Assembly (NCBI GenBank): GCA_951799425.1
Contig: OX637393.1
Location: 26,306,744-26,370,743, forward strand
Source of the DNA: Ilex aquifolium
Taxonomy: Eukaryota; Streptophyta; Magnoliopsida; Aquifoliales; Aquifoliaceae
Direction: 5' to 3'
DNA length: 64,000 nt
Below the pieces are notes generated by a model. The model saw only the letters and a program-made list of their open reading frames with translations, did not search any database and had not been told where the DNA came from. Position 1 is the first letter of the stretch; each line of letters begins with the position of its first letter. Below are positions 11,721-23,090 of this stretch, piece by piece. Made by a program: the position numbers and the translations under genes.

Positions 11721-12578
11721 CCCTTTCAGCAATGGGGATTGGACATTCTTGGCCCTCTCCCCACCAGCATAGGGCAGTGTAAATTCGCCATAATCGGAGT
11801 GGATTACTTCACTAAATGGGCTGAAATGGAGCCTCTGGCTACAATCACGGAGCAAAAGGTTCAGAATTTCACTTGGAAGTCTATAGTCTGCAGATTTGGG
11901 GTACCTAGAGCAATCGTCTCTGATAATGGGAAACAATTTGACAACCCGAAGTTCAAGAAGTTTTGTGCAGAGCTGGGGATAAAGAATTATTTCTCGGCCC
12001 CAGCTCATCCACAGTCAAATGGACAAGCGGAGGTGACAATCAGAACAGTCAAAGCAGCTTTGAAGACTAAGCTCGAGTCTTTAAAGGGAAAATGGGTTGA
12101 GCATATCCCAGAAGTGTTGTGGGCATACAGAACAACCCCTAGGACAGCCACCCAGGAGACACCGTTTGCTTTGGCATTCGGAACCGAAGCAGTCTCGCCT
12201 GTAGAAATAGGGTTACCATCCCCTAGAACCGAGCTCGCGGAACTAGAGCATAACGATGAATCCCTCCTGTTGAATCTTGACCTCTTAGACGAAAGAAGAG
12301 AGAGGACTTTGCAACGCATTCAGAGCTATCAGAGAAAAATCGCAAGATATTACGACAGGAAGGTAAGGCACAGGAGCTTCAAGGTTGGAGATTTGGTGCT
12401 TAGAAGGCTCTTGTTTGCAAGGAAGGATCCCACACATGGGAAGCTGGGGCCGAACTGGGAAGACCCCTACGTCGTCTCAAAAATAATTAGACCTGGGAAC
12501 TATGAGTTACAAACAGAAGAAGGAAAGATACTACCTCACTCTTGGAATGCAGAGCATCTTAAGAAGTTCTTTCAGTAA
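11721..12578 (+). pseudogene. int: Integrase core and C-terminus, Tat element
   Basis: Same frame as the preceding block. The DDE triad is visible as VDYFTKW (about 11800), SDNGKQF (about 11919) and NGQAE (about 12020). The C-terminal module has GDLVLRR and GKLGPNWEDPYVV and ends at TAA 12576-12578. There is no chromodomain, in keeping with Tat. The frame is intact over 279 residues, but it is isolated behind the 11718 stop. Confidence 0.9.
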
Positions 12579-12727
12579 GTTTTCCTTGTAATAAAGTTAT
12601 TTTCAACAAAAATAAACAAGTTTTTTGATTCATCCTCATACGATTTCCAAAAAAGATAAATGGGACGAGCTCTACAGCTCAGGATAAGCTCTTCAACTTA
12701 TGTATATACAAAAAAGAAATGGGGGGA

Positions 12728-13190
12728 AATGAGCTCCTCAGCTCATAAATAAACGATAAGCTTCTAAGCTTATAACATTCAAGATGAGCTCCTCAGCTCA
12801 TAAATAAACGATAAGCTTCTAAGCTTATAACATTCAAGATGAGCTCCTCAGCTCATAAATAAACGATAAGCTTCTAAGCTTATAAAATTCAAGATGAGCT
12901 CCTCAGTTCATAAATAAACGATAAGCTTCTAAGCTAATAACATTCAAGATGAGCTCCTCAGCTCATAAATAAACGATAAGCTTCTAAGCTTATAACATTC
13001 AAGATGAGCTCCTCAGCTCATAAATAAACGATAAGCTTCTAAGCTTATAAAATTCAAGATGAGCTCCTCAGCTCATAAAGAAAAGACGAGCTTCTAAGCT
13101 CATAGAATCCAGAATGAGCTCCTTAGCTCGTCCGATAAGAGATGAGCTCTTCAGCTCAGGGAAAAGAAAAAAAAAAACTAGTCCCTCAGC
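12728..13190. repeat. 55-bp tandem array inside the Tat element
   Basis: Copies with an exact 55-base period start at 12728 (leading copy), 12783, 12838, 12893, 12948, 13003 and 13058, then degenerate copies to about 13190. Each unit holds two palindromic blocks, GAGCTCCTCAGCTC and AAGCTTCTAAGCTT, joined by ATAAATAAACGAT. Arrays in this position are known in Tat/Ogre elements and can seed satellite DNA. Confidence 0.92.
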
Positions 13191-13335
13191 TCATATATGC
13201 ACATGCACGTTCAAAAAGAAAGATCTGATATTCAAGGATTCATGAATACAAGCATTCAGAAAGATGTAAAAGAGAAATGAAGTTGGGCATTTACATTAAT
13301 CAGAGGAATAAAGGGAATACAAGGAGGTAGAACTT

Positions 13336-14436
13336 CTAATTCTTCTTAAGATGTGACTTCAGCTCGGCTATTTCCTCCTTCAGACGCGCATTTTCCTCCT
13401 TCAGCTCATCCCTTTCTTGTTCAGTCTTATGGAGCGAGCTGAGAAGCCTCTGTCCTGCTGGGGTAAGAAAAACAGTGGCAAAAGAGTCAGGTGAGAAGGA
13501 ACCATCTCTCTTACGCCTCTTTGAAGTTGCGCCGATATCCCCCTCCTCATCAGAATCCTCTTCCTCACCTATGTCCTTCTCGTCAGACTCAGGGGGAGAG
13601 GTCCGAGGGGAATCTGGAGTAAAAGAAAACTCATATTCAGTAGCCTCAGCCCCAAACAGATAAAGTTTCTCACTCGTCATCAACTCCGAAAAACTCCTAG
13701 GCTCTACGAGCAGCAGCTCATCGATATTCATCATCTCTGGCAAATCCAGATCAGGAGGACCTGCACAACAAGAATATAATGAGAATAAATCTTCGCGAAA
13801 AAAGTTAAAGGGATCTCAGCTTGAACATACCAATGCGAGAAAAGCTCTTCCAGGACCGTGGAATCCTAGTAAAAGGGCAGCGCAGCTCGGGAGACCGCCA
13901 AGACTTCCCAGAAGCAAAAAAGAAACACTGAGACCACCCGTCAGGATTGGAGGGAAGGTCCAAAACCAAAAGAGGTAAATCAAAATGCCTCCAACGAAAG
14001 AAACTGAAGCAGGGACATCGTCTTCCTCGATCTCGAAAAAGTAAAGGAACTCGGCAACATAAGTGAATCTACCATTGCCATGCAGGCGCCAAAAGAGGAA
14101 AAAGCTAACCATAGCAGCCCATCCTCGAGGGGAAAGACGAGAAGGGCATAGACCATAATGTGCAAGAACTCGCCCAATAGAAGGATGAATGGGAAGACGA
14201 AGTCCCATGTCCATTGCATCCTCAAAAAAGCAAACTTCCCCTCGAGAAAGGTAATTGCAAGGCTCGTCAAGGGTAGGAACTCGCAGAGGCAAGTCAAGAT
14301 CAGGGAAGAATCGCTTTTTGATGGCTACCAAATCAGAAGGCTCTAATGTTGAAGGAGACAAGTAGCGACAATGCCACTGCCAGTCGATTCTGAAAGAAGT
14401 GCGTTCCTTGAACAGAGAAGAAACGGAGGCAGCCAT
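13336..14436 (-). pseudogene. Antisense gene B: Transposase_28-like (putative gypsy-type) protein
   Basis: Minus strand. Exon 1 is 14436-13831, a 70-bp intron has GTATGT...TTGTGCAG borders (13830-13761), and exon 2 is 13760-13336. Exon 1 has the GLRLPIHPSIGRVLAHYGL and SRLSPRGWAAMVSF signature of the plant 'putative gypsy type transposon' family (PF04195 style). Exon 2 has an acidic SDEEGD region and a C-terminal coiled coil (EENARLKEEIAELKSHL). An indel near 14000 shifts the frame, because the reading that fits the splice junction (WKSFSRIG) is in another frame. Intact length would be about 340 residues. Function is unknown; extra antisense ORFs are known in Tat elements. Confidence 0.7.
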
Positions 14437-15093
14437 TAAGGATTATGGTGAAAACAGAAAGTAACCACAAAGATTCAAGGGGGAACTCATAAATATTTTG
14501 GCAAGAAAGAAATAAACAAAGGAGATATCAGGAGTCTTGAGGAAAATCGTAAGCTTTTAGGAAACCAAGAACCACACGAAAGGCAGAGTCGGCGGTCCTT
14601 TTGGTTTCCTAATTAATAAAGGTAGTTACAATTCTGGAAAATAGTTGAATAAATGCGGGAAGGTGAGTCAGCACAAGGTAACCCCTCCCAATACATTCAG
14701 TGCAAGTGGAAACAAGTCTGACCCTACTTAAAAAGAATATTCCTCATACTTCTTTGAGCTGAGCTCAGCTCGGTTGGCAGCCTGACATCTTCATAGCAAA
14801 TTTTTGAGACCTCCAGTTCAAAGAACCATGCTCACATCAGGTTGATGAATTCCTGGTAAGTTCCTTAGAACCCGGCAGCTCATAAAGTCCTTAATTTTGC
14901 TTTAAGAAGGACTGAAGTACTTCCCAAAGCAAGGGGGGCAAGAGAAGCATAAAATAAAGGAAAACATAACTATATCTCAAAGCCAGAAGTCAAATCGCAA
15001 CACATCACATTTCAAAAACAAACAAAAGTAGGTACATTAAATACAAGTCTACAGTTGCAAAAAGAAAAAAAACTAAATCTCTGAAGGTGGATC
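14437..15093. other. Spacer between the two antisense genes
   Basis: No coding frame found on either strand. It is the natural place for the promoter of gene B and the terminator of gene A (both transcribed leftwards). One AGCTC-rich cluster lies at about 14757-14780, resembling the 55-bp array words. Confidence 0.5.
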
Positions 15094-17667
15094 TTAAAGT
15101 TCAATTGAGGAAGCCTCAGCAGGAGTAGAGCTCGGAAGATCAGCAAGTAAGGACTCAGGGGTCAGAGGAGTAGTAGTCTCAAGGGTGCTAGCCCCAGGAA
15201 CCTCCACCCCGTCACCTGGCAATTCTTGATTAAGGGCCCTGGACACGAGGTCAGTAGAGAAGGAATTGGTACATGGAATAGTCGAAGAAGCAGGTACACT
15301 TTGGTTCAAGGCTTCAGCTGGAGGAACCGAGGTGTCTTCCTCATTATCAGAGTCAGATCCTTCCATTTCTTCCTCAGTAGGGATAGGGAAGTTGAAGTCC
15401 AGATCTGGAAAAGCCTTGATAGCCTTGTGCCTAAAGGCAAGCCACCCAGTAGCCCACAAGGTGGTGGCGTCATCCTTCAGCTCTGCCACCTCGTTGTCCC
15501 TCTGTCTGACCAGGTCATTCTGCACCTCAAGCTCCTTACAGAGCTTGCCATTTGCCTCGTTGAGAGTGAGGTACTCTTGCTTTGCCTGCATAAGGGAATT
15601 TTTGGCGTCAAATGCCTCTTGACTAGCCTTGGTCCAGGCCTCAGTCTTGAGCTCCAGATCCTCCTTGGTTATTCGTAGCTCATCTCAAGCTTTCTATTCC
15701 CCTTCCTCAGCTCTGACCTTGACGGTTAAGGTATGTTTGAGGTCGGAGGCTTGCTTCACTACTTGCTCCTTAAGACCTTGCACCTGAGTCCTGAGGTCCT
15801 CGTTCTCAAGGGACAACTCAGCAACTTTGATCTCATACGCCTTCAGAGCCTTAACAGAGCGCTCATAAGACCGAATCCGGTGCAATAAACCCTTCACATG
15901 GAGGGCCGTCTGAGGACACAAAGGAAGTTCAGCAAGTGACGTGAGATTGAGATATAAGGGTAAGGGTAAGTAAAGATGAAAAAGTGCTAGTACTTACAGC
16001 AGCTACTCCCTGAAGAGCTGAAGCAATGGATTCCTCGAGGGGCACAGAAGCAGCCTTCATGACGTCAGACTCAGAAAAAATAGAAAAAATAGCTCCCGCA
16101 GCGAGATCCATGTTATCGAAGTAAGAATCTTCATCTTCCTCTTCGGGTTTTCTCCCTCTCTCAACAATCTTCCCGGAAGCACTGTATGCGAAAGTGCGGG
16201 GTTGGAGATCGGAGATCAGTCCCAAAGTTCTCTCGACCTCAGAGGAGGAATAGGAAGCCTGACCTCCCACTTGAGCTGGTACCAACTCAGGCTGAGCCTC
16301 TGAGGGGGAAGATGTGGCTGCAATTTGAGGAATGTCAGATGAGGAAGGCAGTGCCTTGGTGGGAGCCAGTTCTTTAGCGGATGAAGAGGGTGAAGACATC
16401 TCCAACCTTGGAATTTTAGCCCGGGTAATAGGCCCGCTCCCAGAGCCGACCTGGGCCTTTCACTTGTCAGATTTACCGCTCTTCATCAACTTCTCAACCT
16501 TAGCCTGGAGCTCTTCAGGAGTAGACTTCATGGTGGAGGGTCCTGGAAGGTCTAGGTTGAATCAGAAAAAAAGAAAGAAAGAGGAGGAGAAAAAAAGCGT
16601 TAGTGATGTTACCTTCCTCAGCACCTACAACGGATATTGGAATAGCTAAGGTCACCGGGGGAGGGCTCAGACCTAACTCCACCAGGTATCGAGGTTCGAT
16701 GAGATCAGCGTATCTCTCTGGCTTAAGTTTTCCCAGTTTCAATAGCACCCTGTTATCTTCAGGGCAGAGCTCAGGTCGAGCACCTAAAAAAAAAAACATG
16801 CAAATAAGAGCAAAATTAGAGGCTCATAAGTTCCAGATCAAAGCTCAGTCAGCTTGAATAAAGACTCACCCAAGTTTTCTGGTCTAGACCAGGCCGTAGG
16901 GATACCAAGAGTGTCTGTTTTATCAGCAGGGTTATACTCCCAGTTGGTACCTCTAACAAAAAAAAAATGATTTTTCCACCCTTTATGAGAAGTTGGGAGG
17001 TCGGTAATAATCTTCCTAGCGGCGTTTCGCTTGGAAATGTACAGAAAGCCCTCAGAAGAGGTTAGCTTGACATTGAAAAGTTCCATGAGCAGAGAAATGC
17101 TAGGGACCCCTAGTTTGTGCTTGTTAAAGATGACTAAAAGGCCTACCATAACGCCATAGAAATTAGGGAAAGCTGGGAAGGGCAGACGTTGAAGTGTTGC
17201 AGAACACCCTTAATAAAGTGGTGCATAGGAAAGCGAAGGCCGTTCTCAAAAGCAGCAAGGAAGAAACAGACCCTCTTATGCACTTGTTCTACGTAATAGA
17301 TAGACTTGTCCGGGCACCAGGGTTCGACTCCAGGAGGAAAACCGTAACAAGCCTTATAAGCTCTCATTAATGCAGGGGCCTCCCTACTGTGGCCCACAAG
17401 CTCGGCATGCCTAAAAGCAGTCCCCAGGTATGAAGATCTATCAGCAACCCTAACTCCACTCACCTTACCCTTACCTTTGTCAGGCTTAGGGGGCGCGGGA
17501 GAAGACGTGGAAGGGGGCTCCTCGGTGCCTACCTCGGCTTCCACAACCTCAACACCAGGAAAATTGTCAATTTCCTTACCTACATCCCCTAAATCGGTGT
17601 CCTCCTCGACGGACCGATCGCCTAGGAGGGAAACAGAGGAATGGGTAGCACCAGAAGATGCAGACAT
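15094..17667 (-). pseudogene. Antisense gene A: Transposase_28-like protein, four exons
   Basis: Minus strand, start ATG at 17667 (MSASSGATHSS). Exons 17667-16870, 16783-16613, 16542-15998 and 15909-15094; introns begin GTGAGT, GTAACA, GTAAGT and end in TTTAG, TCCAG, CTCAG, with consistent phases. Exon 1 carries the signature LRFPMHHFIKGVLQHF, then the conserved KGWKNHFFFV segment, as in the PF04195 plant transposon family. Exon 3 is Ser/Pro/Glu-rich. Exon 4 is a long coiled coil (ELSLENEDLRTQVQGLKEQV). Damage: a 1-base loss near 17165, TGA at 16462-16460, and TAG and TGA at about 15696-15685. Intact length would be about 775 residues. Role in the element is unknown. Confidence 0.75.
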
Positions 17668-18312
17668 GGTTGGGCAAGAAAAAGGGAGATTAAAAGAGCG
17701 GTAGAGGGGATGAATGTTCACTAGACACTCCTTAACGACTCTAAAGTCTGCACAGTAACTCCCGACAGCGAGGATCCGCACGATGGCACCCCAGTCAACA
17801 AAGGAAGGAAGAGGGGATAGACAACGATCACGATTCCAGCAATAAAAGAACCGAAAAGACCAAAAATGCAATAACCACCTCGAACTCGAGGGATCCAGAA
17901 TGAGGAAAGATGCGAAAAGAGGCAGAAAGGGCGTACCTAGTTGGGGAAGAGCAACGAACAACAATCCAGGGCCAAATCAAAAGAGGGAAGCACTGTTAGT
18001 CCTCGAATCGAACACAGGAAAACCGATTTTGAGCAAAAATTAGAAAGCTTTGAGACGGAAAGCCGATAATTCACAAAGGCAAGAAGATCGAAGAACAGAG
18101 AAGAAGCCGAACAGTAGGGAAAGACGATTCTCGGTAGCCGTTAGAACATTTAAAGCTTGAGGGGCGTGGGCTGGAACATGCGCAGGAATCGAGGAAGCCA
18201 TGATTGTTGAAAACTGTCAGAGGACATTTCTCACGTGCACACCAGGGTCAACCACACGCAAATCCAGCTCGGTTTTAAGACAGCTCAGCCCTTGCCCAAG
18301 CTCGCTTGAGGC
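17668..18312. other. Region between antisense gene A and the polypurine tract
   Basis: Would hold the promoter and leader of antisense gene A, read leftwards. The frame open upstream of MSASS (to 17964) has no recognisable domain and I treat it as leader. No clear TATA box was assigned. Confidence 0.4.
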
Positions 18313-18329
18313 AGGGGCTGGGGGGCAAC
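18313..18329 (+). other. Polypurine tract
   Basis: AGGGGCTGGGGGGCAAC directly abuts the 3' LTR start at 18330. It is the plus-strand primer site, and being intact it fixes the LTR border. Confidence 0.8.
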
Positions 18330-19044
18330 TGATGATACCTAAAATAAACCATAAGCACGAGCTCAAAAAATGAGCCCAGCACGGGAGATCAGGTAAGATA
18401 TGCAGAGCTCATCCACCCATAGTCAGAGCTCATCCACCCATAGCTGGAGCTCTCCCCAAACTAAATGATATGGGAAGCGGTGAGGAGACAACAAGATGAT
18501 AGAGAACACTTTCGAAATAATGGCCAAGCTAGAATCGAGGCATAAAATCCGTAACCAACCAAGATCCTCTCCAAAGATTAAGGAGGATCCCACGGTGAAA
18601 GGCAAAGATCTCGGGATGAGGTCCATTAAACCAGCCATATAGAGTTCAGATAACTCTCGGATTGGGGGGAATAAGGGGGAAAGATCCCTTCATTTTAGGA
18701 AGAAAAATCGGATTAGAGGTAAGCAAGAGGCTATAAAAGCAGGGTAAACCCCCATTGATAAGGGGGGCAATTGAGCCGAGAGGAACCTGAATCTCCTCCA
18801 CAGTACATTGTAACATACCCAACACCATCAATAAGAAAAGAGGAGCAAGAGTCTCCATTCAAGAGTGCGCTAGCCGAGCTCCAAAGCCGGTGAACCACTG
18901 TGATGTCCTTGTCTTCATTTCCCTTTCCTCAAGTTTCCTCAGCATTTATCAACACTTTTTGCACGAGCCTTGTAGCTCAGATACCACACTAGATTTAATG
19001 CACATCCATACCTTTTGCTCATCTTTCGTAAATTAACACCATCA
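18330..19044 (+). repeat. 3' LTR of the Tat element
   Basis: 715 bases, TGATGATACC...ACACCATCA, followed by the TSD TCTTG (19045-19049). About 15 mismatches to the 5' LTR and no length difference. Confidence 0.95.
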
Positions 19045-19049
19045 TCTTG

Positions 19050-19848
19050 TATTTTGTAAAATTAGATGTGTTACTGAGCACAAAACTTTGATGTTACTGT
19101 GAATATTAAAGTGTATGTTACATAATATACGTCTCAAGATTTGCAATTGTATGTTTAAATTCACTATAGTAATATTAATGTCAGTATAGTAACATGACTG
19201 TACTCACGACCCTAATTGTAACTTCAATCATATAGTAACATAAATGTTATTAATATTAACACTCGTGTTACTAGACTTTGTTGGCATTATTCAGCCTCCC
19301 TATATTATGCATTATTGTTGTTAACGAAATTTTGTGATCTGATTTTGACTTAATAAACCAATAATTTATTTGTACATTAAGCTTCTCATATATAACTATC
19401 AGAATATATAACTTCCATATAAAACTTCTGTTAATTATCATAATATTTAATAAACGGTTTCCATATATAACTCAATCAAGGGTTTCCATACATACATCAA
19501 TGATCTAACCTACGTGACTTTCCATAACTGGACAAAACTAACACCGTTAGAGATAATTTTTTAGATTTAAAAAATAAGTGGACTTAAGTACCTACATATA
19601 AGTTTAAACATGGATTTACCCCCAAATAAGTTTCCTTCCAGGACTCAAGTCATTATAAGTCCATCTAGAAGGACCCACTCTCAATTTTCACTAAAAAATA
19701 CATAAAAGAATATTTTGTAAAAGAGTCCACTTAACTTGAATACATTTTTATCGTAAATAAATTTTCTAAAAAAAATTTTAAAAACTAACCCCCCACATTT
19801 AATTATCTCCACATTACCCGGTGTATTGGTCTCCCACGCCTCTTCATC

Positions 19849-19924
<76 letters not shown>

Positions 19925-20335
19925 TTCTAATAAAACAAAAACTTAAAATTTAGGAAAATCAAAACTCATAATAAATCCTCTCTATTTTTTTTAGGGATAC
20001 ATTTCAAAATTTTTGTAAACTTTTGAAATTTAACAACTAAAACTAAAGAATTTTGATCACGTATATATGTGTTAATATATATATATGTATGTATGTATAT
20101 ACACACACACACATAGAGTACTACGTAGTCAAACCATGAAGTTTAGTTTCTATTACTTCTACACTGTATTGATCCAGTTTAAAGGGTTTATAAAATTAAA
20201 GTGTATTAATATAATGTATCAAAACAGTATACGAGTAATAGAAATTAGGTTTTAAGAATTACGCAAATTTAAAATGTATCAATACAGTATGTCAATACAG
20301 TGTAGGAGTAATGAAGTCTAGACTTTATAGTGTGA
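19050..20335. other. AT-rich non-coding sequence with microsatellites
   Basis: Continuation of the pre-insertion sequence left of the gypsy element. Contains (TA)n then (GA)n at 19848-19923 and a mixed TATG/CA tract near 20072-20115. No gene seen. Confidence 0.6.
19848..19923. repeat. (TA)n(GA)n compound microsatellite
   Basis: An uninterrupted TA run changes directly into about 29 GA units. Confidence 0.95.
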
Positions 20336-20957
20336 CTTTGTGTAACGCCCCAAAACACACCCTGGACGGCATTACATTCTAAAACATTCATATCATGAGA
20401 GCACTAAAATAATCCATCAATAAATAAGACTTCATCAAGTCATCCATAAAATTTACAGCATTATCCCAAAAGAATAGACCCATTTTGGCCTTTACATCCC
20501 AAAAATCCAATAATGTAGCGCAGCGGAATTACAAAAGAAAACTAGACTTTAAAAGGTTCAAAATGAATATCCTAGTCTAGTACAAAAAGGAAAGGAGGTC
20601 GCTCTACGCGTCCACCTCGGGATCCACACTCCCGTCAAGTGGAGTCTCCCAAGTAGCGGGCTCCTCGACCCTTAAGTCCTCCTCAAGCGGGTAATCTGAA
20701 AATGTTAGCAGTAGGGGGTGAGCACGAAGCTCTGTAGAAAAATTCTCTCAAACCCATACAAGGTTTAGAAAAGCATTTAAAACAGCCGGTCTCATTTCAC
20801 AAATAACATACATAATCTTTGCAATAAAACAATGACATTTTACAACTGATCTCAAGTTTAAGTAGCCATAGTACTAGAAATGAACAATAATAACCAATTC
20901 TAATAAACATTCATTTTCAAAATATAAACCATTTCCCACACATTATATAATATTGTT

Positions 20958-21515
20958 CTCTTTTGGCATGAGCATCCTTATAAGGAACCTCTCACCCTCA
21001 AGGCTTGGTTACTCAAGCATCCTTATAAGGAACCTCTTGAGGAAAATCACATACTGTCCTCTTTTGGCATGAGCATCCTTATAAGGAACCTCTCACCCTC
21101 AAGGCATCACAAACTCAAGCATCCTTATAAGGAACCTCTTGAGGGAAATCACATATTATCCTCTTTTGGCATGAGCATCCTTATAAGGAACCTCTCACCC
21201 TCAAGGCTTCACAAACTCAAGCATCCTTATAAGGAACCTCTTGAGGGAAATCACATACTATCCTCTTTTGGCATGAGCATCCTTATAAGGAACATCTCAC
21301 CCTCAAGACTTCACAAACTCAAGCATCCTTATAAGGAACCTCTTGAGGGAAATCACATACTATCCTCTTTTGGCATGAGCATCCTTATAAGGAACCTCTC
21401 ACCCTCAAGGCATCACAAACTCAAGCATCCTTATAAGGAACCTCTTGAGGGAAATCACATACTATCCTCTTTTGGCATGAGCATCCTTATAAGGAACCTC
21501 TCACCCTCAAGGCAT
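20958..21515. repeat. 102-bp tandem minisatellite inside the solo LTR
   Basis: About 5.5 copies with 100-102 base spacing, each starting CTCTTTTGGCATGAGC. Within each unit the phrase AGCATCCTTATAAGGAACCT occurs twice, once followed by CTCACCCTCAAGG and once by CTTGAGGG. Because the period is a multiple of three, a frame stays open across it; I do not regard that as a gene. Confidence 0.93.
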
Positions 21516-22083
21516 CAAACAACCCCACCAAGCATACCATTCCAATATTTTTCTCAATTTACAATTCTCCATCCAAAATCTCCCAAAATATAACATGTAA
21601 AGTTCCCCAATCAACTAAGAAAAATACATGAGATCACAATAACATCATTTTTATACCCACCACAACAACTACGGTTTTCGAAGTTCATAATGGAGAAAGC
21701 ATTTAAGAAGAAATACATCACTCTCCCAAAAACTAAGGTTTTAAAACTAGAAAAGAGATTTCATAGGTATTAAACCCTAACTTTGTTCAAAACATGTAAT
21801 CTTTGCCAAAAAACCTAAGAGAGGATGATTTCATAGCATATATATACCATTGATAGCCAAAACATACATATATAAATACCCTAGCCTCAATGTAAGAGAG
21901 TGAAAGAAAACCCCTACCTTAAGCTCTTGAAGAAACCTAGGGTTTGAGTCTTGAATCACTTGTGAACCCTTTGTCTTTCCTTGTTTTTCACATTTGATCT
22001 TGTGTTTTTCTCTTCCCCTCTTTCTCTCTAATGTTTTCTAGGGTTTTAAGGTGTGTAATGAAGGCTAAGGGGATGGCAAAAAG

Positions 22084-22091
22084 TATTTATA
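22084..22091 (-). promoter_or_regulatory. TATA box of the solo LTR
   Basis: TATAAATA on the minus strand in CACTATAAATAC context, with an AAACCCTAG/AGAGAGAAAGAG leader downstream. Confidence 0.6.
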
Positions 22092-22139
22092 GTGGGGGAA
22101 AAACCGGCTGTTCGCGAACTAAAATTGTCTGATTTTTAC

Positions 22140-22335
22140 AGTGACTACCGGTAGCTGATTTTGACTACCGGTAGCTCGGGTACATTGGCACTCGACTACC
22201 TGTTGACTACCGGTAGCTCGGGTACACTGGACACTCGACTACCTGTTGACTACCGGTAGCTCGGGCACACTGGACCATTGACTACCGGTTGACTACCGGT
22301 AGTCCGAGTACACTGGGCACTTGACTACAGGTAGT
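22140..22335. repeat. ~43-bp tandem repeats with ACTACCGGTAG palindromes in U3
   Basis: GACTACCGGTAGCTCGGGTA is repeated with spacers such as CACTGGACACTCGACTACC. There are six full CTACCGGTAG palindromes. The array lies just upstream (minus sense) of the TATA box, the position of retroelement enhancers. Confidence 0.85.
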
Positions 22336-22604
22336 TGATCCCAGATTTGCCTACTTCCTTTATTTTTCATTTCTAATCCATTCCAATCTCTTCCAAAACC
22401 ATCCCAAACCTCTCCAACATATATTTCTACCTCAAACCTATTTAGTACAAGTTCTAGGACATAAAATTTCATATTTTCACATACTAAAACTAAATTTCAA
22501 ATATTATTTCCTCGAGTTATACTATATCAACATTTTTTTAAAACAATTATTTACTATATATCTATATACATATATAAAAGAAAAATGCGGGGTGTTACAC
22601 TTTG

Positions 22605-23079
22605 TAGTATTATGTGTGTGTGTGTATATATATTAATGACAAGAGATTTATGTTTAATGACAAAGATAATGATAAAAAAATTTAAAATTCAAAATGACTA
22701 AGATATTCACAATCAATGTTATATGCAACTTTTGTGATAATATAAATCTTCCATTATATTAGGAAATGTTTAATATATTAAAACAAAATCAAAAATCAAT
22801 TTAACTATCAAAAGAAATATGCATGATTTAAGCAAGAACAAAAGAACAAATATGTCAAAGGAAAATCATAAAAGTCAAATTGTGTACTTGGACACAACTA
22901 AATTCTAAAAATAATGACTTAACATTAACTCTTATGTATTTTTTGACCAATAACTCTAATTTCGTATACCTCTTTACAATTTTGCCAAATAATAATTCAG
23001 GATACTTGGCCCAGATTTAAGAATTAAGGATATTACAAGCCCTCAACGTTGGATTGTGAAATTGGGTCACAATTTTTTA
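22605..23079. other. AT-rich non-coding sequence
   Basis: (TG)n/(TA)n tract at about 22612-22635. Nothing else recognisable. Confidence 0.5.
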
Positions 23080-23090
23080 TTTCAAAGTTG

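Larger units (their letters stand above)
6329..19044 (+). mobile_element. Complete Ty3/gypsy LTR retrotransposon, Tat lineage (12.7 kb)
   Basis: Bounded by two 715-bp LTRs that start TGATGATACC and end ACACCATCA, with a perfect 5-base target duplication TCTTG (6324-6328 and 19045-19049). Between them, in order: PBS, gag, protease, reverse transcriptase, RNase H, a second RNase H, integrase, a 55-bp tandem array, an antisense two-gene module, and the polypurine tract. A second, plant/archaeal-type RNase H after the first, and extra ORFs between integrase and the 3' LTR, are established hallmarks of the Tat group. My hand alignment of the LTRs finds about 15 substitutions in 715 bases (~2.1%), so insertion is fairly recent. 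Six nonsense codons and a frameshift in the polyprotein make this copy non-functional. Confidence 0.95.
20341..22599 (-). mobile_element. Solo LTR (2.26 kb), Ty3/gypsy type, minus orientation
   Basis: Ends TGTAACGCCCC and GGGGTGTTACA, flanked by perfect 5-base TSD CTTTG (20336-20340 and 22600-22604), with no internal coding region. A minus-strand TATA box (TATAAATA, 22091-22084) followed by a pyrimidine/AAACCCTAG leader orients it leftwards. The end sequence matches the minus-strand LTR next to a chromovirus-like gag at 44661, suggesting the same broad family. One LTR with TSD means the element was removed by LTR-LTR recombination. Confidence 0.85.

Noticed and set aside
12728-13140. Regular direct repeats resembling a CRISPR array
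   Set aside because: The units are contiguous with no unique spacers, and the host is a plant. It is a tandem array within the retrotransposon.
21069-21593. 174-codon frame with five 34-residue repeats
   Set aside because: It is the 102-bp minisatellite of a solo LTR; the frame is open because the period is divisible by three. Not a protein gene.
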